Of a DNA stretch of 5,236 bases, positions 1-5,236 are shown in pieces. The stretch's first letter is position 1. Each line of letters opens with the position of its first letter. This DNA is from Lysobacterales bacterium. Lineage in GTDB: Bacteria > Pseudomonadota > Gammaproteobacteria > Xanthomonadales > SZUA-36. Both the position numbers and the translations under genes were made by a program. The DNA is taken from assembly GCA_026196445.1 (NCBI GenBank), contig JAPHTE010000426.1:1-5236 (forward strand), read 5' to 3'. The notes beneath the pieces were generated by a model, which did no database searches, was not told the origin of the DNA, and saw only the letters and a program-made list of their open reading frames with translations.

Positions 1-53
1 AGGTTGGATTCTTCCAACAGCTCGATGAGTTTTTTGATCTTTCTGATATCCAT
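1..53 (-). CDS. accB: Biotin carboxyl carrier protein of acetyl-CoA carboxylase, N-terminal fragment
   Basis: Only the first 17 codons are inside the window; the gene runs off the left edge. The visible N-terminus, MDIRKIKKLIELLEESN, differs from my recollection of the E. coli AccB start (MDIRKIKKLIELVEES) essentially by one Val-to-Leu change, so the identification is firm despite the short length. AccB carries the biotin that AccC carboxylates and from which the carboxyl group passes to acetyl-CoA, the first committed step of fatty acid synthesis in the cytoplasm. The biotin-binding C-terminal domain is outside the window. The ATG (51-53) is preceded by GGGAG (minus strand, 63-67) at 9 nt spacing. 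The start lies 17 nt after the aroQ stop, which suggests co-transcription with aroQ; accC would be expected next, beyond the window. Confidence 0.93.
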   Translation of the reverse strand, partial: MDIRKIKKLIELLEESN

Positions 54-70
54 GTGCTGTCGCTCCCGTT

Positions 71-511
71 TCAGGGTTCAATTCGGTTCAAAATGGCCTG
101 CAGGGCCAATAAATAGCTCTCGCCGTGAAAGCCGCTGATCACGCCGATGGCAATGTCTGAGAAGTAACTGACCTGTCTGAAGGGTTCGCGTGCACCCACT
201 GCGGACAGGTGGACTTCAACAAATGGTATGTCTACCGCCAGCAGGGCATCACGAATGGCCACGCTGGTATGGGTATACCCAGCCGGGTTGATAATGATGT
301 AATCAACGTCTTGCCCGCCGGCGTCCTGGATCAGGTCGACCATTCCGCCTTCGGAATTGGTCTGGAAGTGCTCCAGTTCGATGCCGCAGTTGGTCGCGAA
401 TTCCCCCAGTTCCTGCATGATGTCCGCCAAACCGCGCTGGCCATACTGGCCGGGTTCGCGTTGACCCAACAGGTTCAGGTTCGGGCCATTGAACACGTGT
501 ACTTTGACCAC
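71..511 (-). CDS. aroQ: Type II 3-dehydroquinate dehydratase
   Basis: AroQ converts 3-dehydroquinate to 3-dehydroshikimate in the cytoplasmic shikimate pathway (aromatic amino acid and chorismate synthesis). The 146-residue length matches the type II family, which forms dodecamers. Visible signatures are FNGPNLNLLGQREP (residues 7-20) with the lid-loop Arg18 and catalytic Tyr23, the substrate-binding INPAGYTHTS (74-83) with Asn75 and His81, and FVEVHLS (97-103) with Glu99 and His101. Arg112 follows in the REPFR segment. The start is GTG (509-511), chosen because the family N-terminus begins here and because AAGGAG lies 9 nt upstream. One small oddity is HLSAVG where many homologues have HLSN; the functional effect is unknown. 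The gene lies 17 nt before accB and 127 nt after the TlpA-like gene. The dsbD(dipZ)-aroQ-accB neighbourhood is also known in Pseudomonas, where no TlpA-like gene intervenes as far as I recall. Confidence 0.96.
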   Translation of the reverse strand: MVKVHVFNGPNLNLLGQREPGQYGQRGLADIMQELGEFATNCGIELEHFQTNSEGGMVDLIQDAGGQDVDYIIINPAGYTHTSVAIRDALLAVDIPFVEVHLSAVGAREPFRQVSYFSDIAIGVISGFHGESYLLALQAILNRIEP

Positions 512-520
512 GGCTGACTA

Positions 521-526
521 CTCCTT
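521..526 (-). promoter_or_regulatory. Strong Shine-Dalgarno site of aroQ
   Basis: The minus strand reads AAGGAG here, 9 nt before the GTG at 509-511. It decides the aroQ start, since no ATG is suitably placed and the protein family begins at this point. Confidence 0.75.
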
Positions 527-541
527 GCCAAGGGGGCGACA

Positions 542-570
542 AGTCTGAACTAAAAATTTGTAGTTGTCTA
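542..570 (-). promoter_or_regulatory. Possible weak sigma-70-type promoter for aroQ-accB
   Basis: On the minus strand TAGACA (565-570, five of six bases matching TTGACA) is followed after exactly 17 bp by CAGACT (542-547, only three of six matching TATAAT). The spacer is AT-rich and contains the imperfect palindrome AACTA-CAAATTTT-TAGTT. Transcription would begin near 535, giving a short leader ahead of the aroQ Shine-Dalgarno site. The poor -10 box makes this a candidate only; read-through from dsbD is equally possible because no terminator is seen between the TlpA-like gene and aroQ. Confidence 0.25.
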
Positions 571-638
571 CCGTTCGCGACCGTATTGAAGAAGTTCACG
601 GAAATTAGGCGCAAGGAAAAGAAATGCGTGTTCCCTGG

Positions 639-1178
639 CTACAGGTATGCACCCAGCAGGGTGATGAATTCCGCACGTGGGATTTCGCCAACGTACTGCC
701 AGCGTATGATGCCACGCCGGTCCACCAGCACACTGTAGGGTAGCACCCCGTCCACATTGCCGTAGGCGTGGCTGGTTTGCATGACGTCCGCGCCACCGAC
801 CAGGATCGTGTAGCCAATACCATACTCGTTGGCGAAGTTCCGAGCCTTCTGAACGTCGTCGAGCGCAATGCCGACGACCTTCAGCCCCTGCGCAGCATAT
901 TGCTCATGGAACTCCATCAGCATCGGCATTTCCCGCCGGCAGGGTTCACACCAGGTGGCCCAGAAGTTGAGCAATAAAAGGTCGCCGTCAAAATCGCTGG
1001 CGCTGACGAACCCGCCCGTGCTGCTGCCGAGACGAAAATCCGGCCGCTCGATACCGACCCTGACCCCGCCGGCTGACAAGCGTGACGCCGGCAAGGGCTC
1101 ATTGAAATACATGGAGGACAGGTAGAAACCAGCCAGGGCCGCAGCCAGGGCGATCAGGCCAATACCCAGCCAGCGCAT
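639..1178 (-). CDS. Membrane-anchored TlpA/ResA-like thioredoxin-fold protein
   Basis: This 179-residue protein has a short basic N-terminus and one hydrophobic segment (about residues 4-22) without a clear cleavage site, so it is probably tethered to the inner membrane with its thioredoxin domain in the periplasm. The domain spans about 45-179: a RPDFRL strand, NFWATWCEPC (71-80) with the redox pair Cys77/Cys80, the family's RREMPML helix (81-87), and the expected cis-proline at Pro147 in GVLPYSVLVD. CEPC-type motifs are typical of TlpA/ResA-family reductases. Known family roles are reduction of apocytochrome c or of other periplasmic disulfides and metal-site thiols; the actual client cannot be told from sequence. 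The ATG overlaps the dsbD stop by one base (TAATG), with GGAAG 7 nt upstream, so translation is probably coupled to dsbD. DsbD is its likely electron donor by inference. The gene ends with TAG at 639-641. Confidence 0.9.
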   Translation of the reverse strand: MRWLGIGLIALAAALAGFYLSSMYFNEPLPASRLSAGGVRVGIERPDFRLGSSTGGFVSASDFDGDLLLLNFWATWCEPCRREMPMLMEFHEQYAAQGLKVVGIALDDVQKARNFANEYGIGYTILVGGADVMQTSHAYGNVDGVLPYSVLVDRRGIIRWQYVGEIPRAEFITLLGAYL

Positions 1179-3436
1179 TACCGGACTTCCAGCACCCTTT
1201 TGAGGTGTCGCGCAAACGCCTCTGGCCTGTAGAAGCCCACCAGACGGAAACCGGGCATTTCTTTGCCCTGGCGGTCAAAAAACAGGATAGCCGGCGGACC
1301 GATAATCCCGTATTGCGCCATCAATGCCTTGTCCACTTCATCGTTGGCTGTAACGTCGGCCTGCAGTGGTTGGATGTCTTCGAACAGGGCTTGTACCGGG
1401 GCCTCCCCGAAGGTGCTTCGCTCCATGCGTACGCATTCCACGCACCAGTCCGCATAGAAATCCAGCATGGCGGGCTTGCCGGCAGCGTTTGCGCGTTCAA
1501 CCTGCCTCTCGAGATCTTCCAGTGACTTGATCCGTTCGAATGCCACGTGGCGAATTTCCGCCGTGGTGTTCGTTGAGCTGAGCTTATCCAGCGGCTTCAA
1601 CCAGTCGGTCGCGCCGGAAATCGCCCCGACTACCTCGATGGCGCCCACCAACAGTAATACCAGTCCCAATGATTTCCATAACCGCCGCCACCCCGAAGCA
1701 CCCTGGGGTATGGATTCCAGTGCGCCGAGGTACACGCCGCTGGCGACGGCCAGCGCGCCCCAAAGCAACAGGATGACCGGGCCCTGGACGATTCGTTCCA
1801 GCATCCAGATCGCTAGCGCCAACAGGCCGATACCAAATACCGCCTTGATCGCATCCATCCAAGGACCGGCTTTCGGCATCAATTTACCCGCCGAGACACC
1901 AAACAGGATCAATGGAACACCCATGCCGATTGACAATGCAAACAGCGCTGCACCACCGAGCACGGCGCTGCCGGAGGCGCCGATGACGATCAGCGCAGCC
2001 GCCAATGGTGGGGCAACACAAGGGCCGACAATTAACGCGGACAACAGGCCCATCACCGCGACTCCGGCCAGGCTGCCGCCTTTTTGCTGGCTGCTGGCAC
2101 TGCTCAGGCGACTCTGCAGGCCCGCCGGCACCTGCAGGTCGTAAAAACCGAACATCGAAAACGCCAGCGCGATAAATATGGCGATAAAGAAACCGAGTAT
2201 CCACGGATCCTGGAACAAAGCCTGCAGGTTCTGCCCGAACAGGCCTGCCAGGACACCGGCGACCGTGTAGGTCACCGCCATGGCCAGTACGTAAACCAGT
2301 GACAGCCAGAACGATCTTGCGGTCGTCATGCGCTCACCCTGGCCCACGATAATGCCGGACAGGATGGGCACCATCGGAAAAACACAGGGAGTGAACGCCA
2401 GTAACAGCCCGGCGACAAAAAATGCCAGCATCGCTCCCGCCGGGTTATTCAAAAGCATTTGTGCCAGGGCATCCTGCTCCGAAACCATCACGCCTGGTGG
2501 CCCGGCAATCCACGTGTTGTTATCGTTGACAGGTTCAGCCGACTCGATCGCTTCAATCGATGCCGGCATCTGCAGCTCAACGTCGGATATTTGCGGTGGA
2601 TAGCAGATATCACCGTCTCGGCAACCCTGGTATTCGGCTTGCAGCGTAATGGTCTGCTCTTCACCTGCGGGGCGGCTGACCTGTACCGGAATTTCGACCT
2701 GGTCAAAGTACACCTCGACCGGTCCAAATTCGGGGTCTTCCTTAATGGTGCCCTTGGGCAGGCTTGCCTCGCTGACCTGAAACCCGCTGTCCCCCGTTAC
2801 CCGGAAAGCAAACTTGTCCCGGTACAGGTAATAACCTGGCTGAGGCGTGAAGCGTGCGAGTATGGTTTCAGCCGAAAGACCGATCGCCTCGTAACTGAAT
2901 GCTTCTTCGGCCGGCAAGGCCGTCTCTTGTGAAATTCCAAGCAATGACGCAGAAGACTGCGAAACCGACAGGGATAATCCCGCCCCAGCCGCAGCGGGAA
3001 GTTCTATCGTTACCAACTGGTCGGAAGGCGGGTAACACAGTACGTTTTCAAGACAACCCTGGGAGCTGACCTTCAAATTTACCGCTTTAACATCATCTGC
3101 AACCGTTGCGAGCGGGACAGCGACCGTGACGTGCTCGTAGAACTTGATGACGTTTTCGGCCAGCAGTTCATCGTAAGCACGCTTGCCCTCGGGTACTTGC
3201 GCTTCCCCGAGCACCACGCCCGGTGTATCCGTGCTGAACTTCAGGAAATTGTTGTGATAAAGATAATAGTTTTCCGCGATATCCCAGCTGACCTCGATTC
3301 GCTCCCGGCCGACCGCTTGTGCGGAGATACTGAAAACGTCGTCGAAATCCCTGATCTCATCAAATTCCAGCGCCGATACAATAGCCGGCAGCAATAACAA
3401 CAGACTTGCCAGTCCCAAGGTTTTTATGTTCTTCAT
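1178..3436 (-). CDS. dsbD: Thiol:disulfide interchange protein DsbD with two tandem N-terminal alpha domains
   Basis: DsbD moves electrons from cytoplasmic thioredoxin across the inner membrane to periplasmic partners such as DsbC, DsbG and CcmG/TlpA-like proteins. With the ATG at 3436 the protein has 752 residues against about 565 in E. coli. Order: signal peptide (1-22, ending VSA); alpha domain 1 (about 24-147, Cys128/Cys134); alpha domain 2 (about 177-291, Cys272/Cys278); a membrane beta domain of about eight hydrophobic segments (333-608) with Cys351 in AFTPCVFPM and Cys473 in VGPCVAPP; and a C-terminal gamma thioredoxin domain (about 623-752) with DFYADWCVEC, Cys665/Cys668. Both alpha domains keep the QGC-X5-CYPP signature. 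All redox cysteine pairs are present, so the protein looks functional. The reading frame is open back to a GTG at 3547, but the signal peptide begins directly at the chosen ATG; its Shine-Dalgarno is weak. The stop overlaps the next gene's ATG. Confidence 0.95.
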   Translation of the reverse strand: MKNIKTLGLASLLLLLPAIVSALEFDEIRDFDDVFSISAQAVGRERIEVSWDIAENYYLYHNNFLKFSTDTPGVVLGEAQVPEGKRAYDELLAENVIKFYEHVTVAVPLATVADDVKAVNLKVSSQGCLENVLCYPPSDQLVTIELPAAAGAGLSLSVSQSSASLLGISQETALPAEEAFSYEAIGLSAETILARFTPQPGYYLYRDKFAFRVTGDSGFQVSEASLPKGTIKEDPEFGPVEVYFDQVEIPVQVSRPAGEEQTITLQAEYQGCRDGDICYPPQISDVELQMPASIEAIESAEPVNDNNTWIAGPPGVMVSEQDALAQMLLNNPAGAMLAFFVAGLLLAFTPCVFPMVPILSGIIVGQGERMTTARSFWLSLVYVLAMAVTYTVAGVLAGLFGQNLQALFQDPWILGFFIAIFIALAFSMFGFYDLQVPAGLQSRLSSASSQQKGGSLAGVAVMGLLSALIVGPCVAPPLAAALIVIGASGSAVLGGAALFALSIGMGVPLILFGVSAGKLMPKAGPWMDAIKAVFGIGLLALAIWMLERIVQGPVILLLWGALAVASGVYLGALESIPQGASGWRRLWKSLGLVLLLVGAIEVVGAISGATDWLKPLDKLSSTNTTAEIRHVAFERIKSLEDLERQVERANAAGKPAMLDFYADWCVECVRMERSTFGEAPVQALFEDIQPLQADVTANDEVDKALMAQYGIIGPPAILFFDRQGKEMPGFRLVGFYRPEAFARHLKRVLEVR

Positions 3437-3559
3437 CTTCAACCAGACCAATTGTTCCAGGATTGCAGCATATGCCGGGCAATAGACGCCATACATACCT
3501 GTAAGTTTCACCCGCCAGTGGGCGGATTTTACCTGAACATGATGCACAAGAATGGATCA

Positions 3560-3670
3560 GGTCCATTTTTTCAGCTTTTACCCAAGGGAGAGGGGCAGGC
3601 CTGTTTTCTGGCTCGCCATGAGCGAAAAGCAGGCCCGCTCCCTCTCTGAATATTCACTGGAAAATGGACC
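3560..3670. repeat. Long nested imperfect inverted repeat (hairpin) upstream of dsbD
   Basis: The outer arms GGTCCATTTT (3560-3569) and AAAATGGACC (3661-3670) are perfect 10-bp complements, extended by CAG (3572-3574) with CTG (3657-3659). Inside lies a longer imperfect stem, 3587-3614 with 3620-3647, made of GAGAGGG with CCCTCTC, GC with GC, GG then CCTG with CAGG then CC, TTTTC with GAAAA, and GCTC with GAGC, interrupted by single-base bulges or mismatches and a two-base bulge, closing on the loop GCCAT (3615-3619). An asymmetric internal loop separates the two stems and includes the palindrome TGAATATTCA (3647-3656). It lies in the probable dsbD leader. It could be an RNA structure, a degenerate small non-autonomous element, or a former repeat. 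No target-site duplication is evident. Confidence 0.7.
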
Positions 3671-3724
3671 GACCCATAATAGTTGGCCTGGTGGTTGACT
3701 TAGGGCCTGTTAACACAGCCATTG

Positions 3725-3754
3725 AAAAAAGCCGGCCCAAAGGCCGGCTTTTTT
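3725..3754. terminator. Bidirectional Rho-independent terminator
   Basis: A perfect 13-bp inverted repeat, AAAAAAGCCGGCC (3725-3737) and GGCCGGCTTTTTT (3742-3754), closes on the four-base loop CAAA. The GC core of seven pairs is flanked by six A on the left and six T on the right, so either strand ends in a U tract. For hppA on the minus strand the hairpin begins about 40 nt after the stop codon and should end its transcript, separating it from dsbD. No plus-strand gene ends here, so the plus-strand function may be idle. Confidence 0.93.
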
Positions 3755-3759
3755 ATTGA

Positions 3760-3783
3760 TTCGCGGCCAGAGGCCGCTCCCAC
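3760..3783 (-). repeat. REP-like palindromic element, single copy
   Basis: On the minus strand the sequence is GTGGGAGCGGCC-TCT-GGCCGCGA. It has a GTGG tetranucleotide (3780-3783) next to a perfect 6-bp hairpin (GCGGCC 3763-3768 with GGCCGC 3772-3777, loop of three). A GTRG head beside a short GC-rich palindrome is the established form of REP sequences associated with RAYT (TnpA-REP) transposases in Pseudomonas and Stenotrophomonas-type genomes. It sits between the hppA stop and the terminator, a typical extragenic position. Only one copy is seen here, so its repeat status is inferred from its form. Confidence 0.6.
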
Positions 3784-3795
3784 AAAACCAAGAAA

Positions 3796-5236
3796 TTACA
3801 ACAGCGGCACGATCAAAAGGGCCACGATGTTGATAATCTTGATCAACGGGTTGATCGCGGGACCAGCGGTGTCCTTGTACGGGTCACCCACGGTGTCGCC
3901 GGTGACCGACGCGGCGTGGGCCTCGGTGCCCTTGCCACCAAAATTGCCGTCCTCGATGTACTTCTTGGCGTTATCCCAGGCACCACCGCCGGTGGTCATC
4001 GAGATCGCCACGAACAGGCCGGTTACGATGGTGCCGATCAACAGGCCGCCCAGCGCTTGCGGACCCAACACCATGCCAACCACGATCGGCACCAGCAGTG
4101 GCAACAGGGAAGGAATGATCATTTCCTTGATCGCCGCCTTGGTCAACAGGTCAACTGACCTGGCATAATCGGGCTTGGTCGTGCCTTCCATGATGCCGTC
4201 GATCTCACGGAACTGCCGGCGCACCTCGGTGATGATCGCGCCGGCTGCCCGGCCTACAGCTTCCATGGCCATGGCGCCGAACAGGTACGGGATCAGGCCA
4301 CCGATGAACAGGCCGATGATGACCATGTGGTTCGACAGGTCGAAGGTCAATCCGGCATAGGCCGTCTTGGACAGGCTGTGCGTGTAATCGGCAAACAATA
4401 CCAATGCCGCCAAACCGGCGGAACCGATCGCGTAACCCTTGGTAACCGCCTTGGTGGTATTACCCACTGCGTCCAGCGCATCGGTGGTCTTGCGCACGTC
4501 TGCAGGCATGTCGGCCATTTCGGCGATACCGCCAGCGTTATCGGTAATCGGCCCGAACGCGTCCAGCGCTACGATCATGCCGGTCATGGATAACATGGTG
4601 GTCGCAGCAATGGCGATACCGTACAGGCCAGCCAGTTCATGGGCACCCCAGATGGAGGCACACACGGACAGCACGGGCAGAGCTGTCGCCTTCATGGACA
4701 CACCCAGGCCGGCAATGATATTGGTGGCGTGGCCGAGGGTCGAGGCTTCAGCAACCAGTTTCACCGGTTTGAACTCGGTGCCGGTGTAGTACTCGGTGAT
4801 GAACACCATCGCCGCCGTCAGCACCAGACCGATCAGGGAGGCGTAATAGAGGTTCATGGCGTTTTCACCCATCAACATTTTGGTGACCGGGTAAAATGAG
4901 ATGGCCGCCAATACACCGGAGACGATGACGCCCTTGTACAGTGCAGTCATGATCTTGCCGCCCTCTTTTGCGCTGACGAAAAACGTGCCAAGTACGGAAG
5001 CAATGATCGACAACCCACCCAGTACCATCGGGTAAATGACGGCATTGGCGCCCAGCGCCTCCGCGGTCAAACTGCCCAGCAGCATGGTGGCGACCAGTGT
5101 TACCGCGTAGGTTTCGAACAGATCGGCCGCCATGCCTGCACAGTCGCCCACGTTGTCACCCACGTTGTCGGCGATCACAGCCGGGTTGCGCGGGTCGTCT
5201 TCCGGGATACCGGCTTCGACTTTACCCACCAGGTCG
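3796..5236 (-). CDS. hppA: Membrane-bound H+-translocating pyrophosphatase, K+-independent type, 5'-truncated by the window
   Basis: This integral membrane enzyme couples hydrolysis of cytoplasmic pyrophosphate to ion pumping across the inner membrane. The visible 479 residues are the C-terminal part of a protein usually near 660-700 residues; the reading frame is still open at the right edge, beginning DLVGKVEAGIPEDDPRNPA, the family's hallmark substrate-binding loop. Further hallmarks are DNVGDNVGDCAG just after it, DAFGPITDNAGGIAEM in the middle, and near the end GGGAWDNAKKYIE and TGDTVGDPYKDTAGPAINP, all rich in the Asp and Lys residues that bind Mg-pyrophosphate. The segment GNTTKAVTKG has Lys (codon 4450-4452) and Thr (4441-4443) at the positions that distinguish K+-independent H+-pumping enzymes from K+-dependent ones, which carry Ala and Gly/Ala there. 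No frameshift is seen. It ends with TAA at 3796-3798, followed by the REP-like element and the terminator. Confidence 0.96.
   Translation of the reverse strand, partial: DLVGKVEAGIPEDDPRNPAVIADNVGDNVGDCAGMAADLFETYAVTLVATMLLGSLTAEALGANAVIYPMVLGGLSIIASVLGTFFVSAKEGGKIMTALYKGVIVSGVLAAISFYPVTKMLMGENAMNLYYASLIGLVLTAAMVFITEYYTGTEFKPVKLVAEASTLGHATNIIAGLGVSMKATALPVLSVCASIWGAHELAGLYGIAIAATTMLSMTGMIVALDAFGPITDNAGGIAEMADMPADVRKTTDALDAVGNTTKAVTKGYAIGSAGLAALVLFADYTHSLSKTAYAGLTFDLSNHMVIIGLFIGGLIPYLFGAMAMEAVGRAAGAIITEVRRQFREIDGIMEGTTKPDYARSVDLLTKAAIKEMIIPSLLPLLVPIVVGMVLGPQALGGLLIGTIVTGLFVAISMTTGGGAWDNAKKYIEDGNFGGKGTEAHAASVTGDTVGDPYKDTAGPAINPLIKIINIVALLIVPLL

Larger units (their letters stand above)
3437..3795. 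other. Intergenic region between hppA and dsbD
   Basis: This 359-base stretch holds no convincing gene. From the hppA side it contains a REP-like hairpin (3760-3783), a bidirectional terminator (3725-3754), an 8-bp palindrome TGTTAACA (3708-3715), a long nested inverted repeat (3560-3670) and, closer to dsbD, a 5-bp hairpin CCGCC-AGTG-GGCGG (3512-3525). A TATTAT hexamer on the minus strand (3676-3681) could be a -10 box that would start a dsbD transcript at the edge of the nested repeat, but no recognisable -35 lies 16-18 bp upstream. TAAAAT at 3526-3531 on the minus strand is a second possible -10, again with a poor -35. The dsbD promoter is therefore unresolved. Confidence 0.7.

Noticed and set aside
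303..614. A 103-codon minus-strand frame overlapping aroQ
   Set aside because: It is out of frame with aroQ, whose translation carries all type II dehydroquinase signatures; the alternative is Arg/Pro-rich with no motif.
1467..2144. A 225-codon open frame on the plus strand opposite dsbD
   Set aside because: It lies antisense to the conserved membrane and thioredoxin domains of dsbD, its translation is Pro/Ser/Ala-rich low-complexity with no recognisable motif, and it has no convincing ribosome site. It is a composition shadow of a real gene.
3512..3525. CCGCC-AGTG-GGCGG hairpin as a terminator or riboswitch
   Set aside because: The stem is only 5 bp and is not followed by a proper T tract on either strand; no known riboswitch consensus is recognised.
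3437..3547. A 37-codon N-terminal extension of dsbD to the GTG at 3547
   Set aside because: The extension has no family resemblance and would place the signal peptide internally; the ATG at 3436 puts a basic, hydrophobic signal sequence at the exact N-terminus. The weak Shine-Dalgarno at the ATG leaves slight doubt.
3708..3715. TGTTAACA palindrome as an operator or an insertion-sequence end
   Set aside because: An 8-bp palindrome alone is expected by chance often enough, and no matching inverted end, transposase or known operator partner is present nearby.
3722..4168. A plus-strand open frame of 148 codons beginning in the terminator
   Set aside because: Its start falls inside the terminator hairpin and most of its length is antisense to the conserved C-terminus of hppA. 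No family resemblance is seen.

Overview
The window reads as a stretch of gammaproteobacterial chromosome (GC in the mid-50s by eye) with every recognisable gene on the minus strand. The gammaproteobacterial assignment rests on an AccB N-terminus nearly identical to that of E. coli, the order dsbD - aroQ - accB familiar from Pseudomonas-type genomes, and a REP-like palindrome of the kind scattered through pseudomonad and xanthomonad genomes. Genus cannot be resolved from the sequence alone.

Layout in transcription order, right to left. (1) 5236-3796: the C-terminal two thirds of a membrane-bound proton-pumping pyrophosphatase (hppA), 5' end outside the window, of the potassium-independent type. 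(2) 3795-3437: a 359-base gap with a REP-like hairpin, a strong bidirectional terminator and a long nested inverted repeat lying in the likely leader of the next gene. (3) 3436-1178: dsbD, an inner-membrane thiol-disulfide reductase with two tandem periplasmic alpha domains instead of the usual one. (4) 1178-639: a membrane-anchored TlpA/ResA-like thioredoxin that overlaps the dsbD stop by one base (TAATG). (5) 638-512: a 127-base gap with a possible weak promoter and a strong Shine-Dalgarno site. (6) 511-71: aroQ, type II 3-dehydroquinase, with a GTG start. (7) 53-1: the first 17 codons of accB, the biotin carboxyl carrier protein.

The genes form two functional blocks plus a neighbour. DsbD and the TlpA-like protein make a periplasmic reducing module: DsbD carries electrons from cytoplasmic thioredoxin across the membrane, and the co-translated thioredoxin-like protein is a natural acceptor or parallel reductase, for example in cytochrome c maturation or disulfide repair. 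AroQ (shikimate pathway) and AccB (fatty acid synthesis) are housekeeping genes that commonly sit together. HppA is separated by a terminator and is probably an independent unit.

This is mostly an ordinary housekeeping region and no new defence or mobile system is seen. The points worth a second look are the duplicated DsbD alpha domain, whose first copy appears to lack the aromatic cap, and the nested hairpin with alternative pairings upstream of dsbD.
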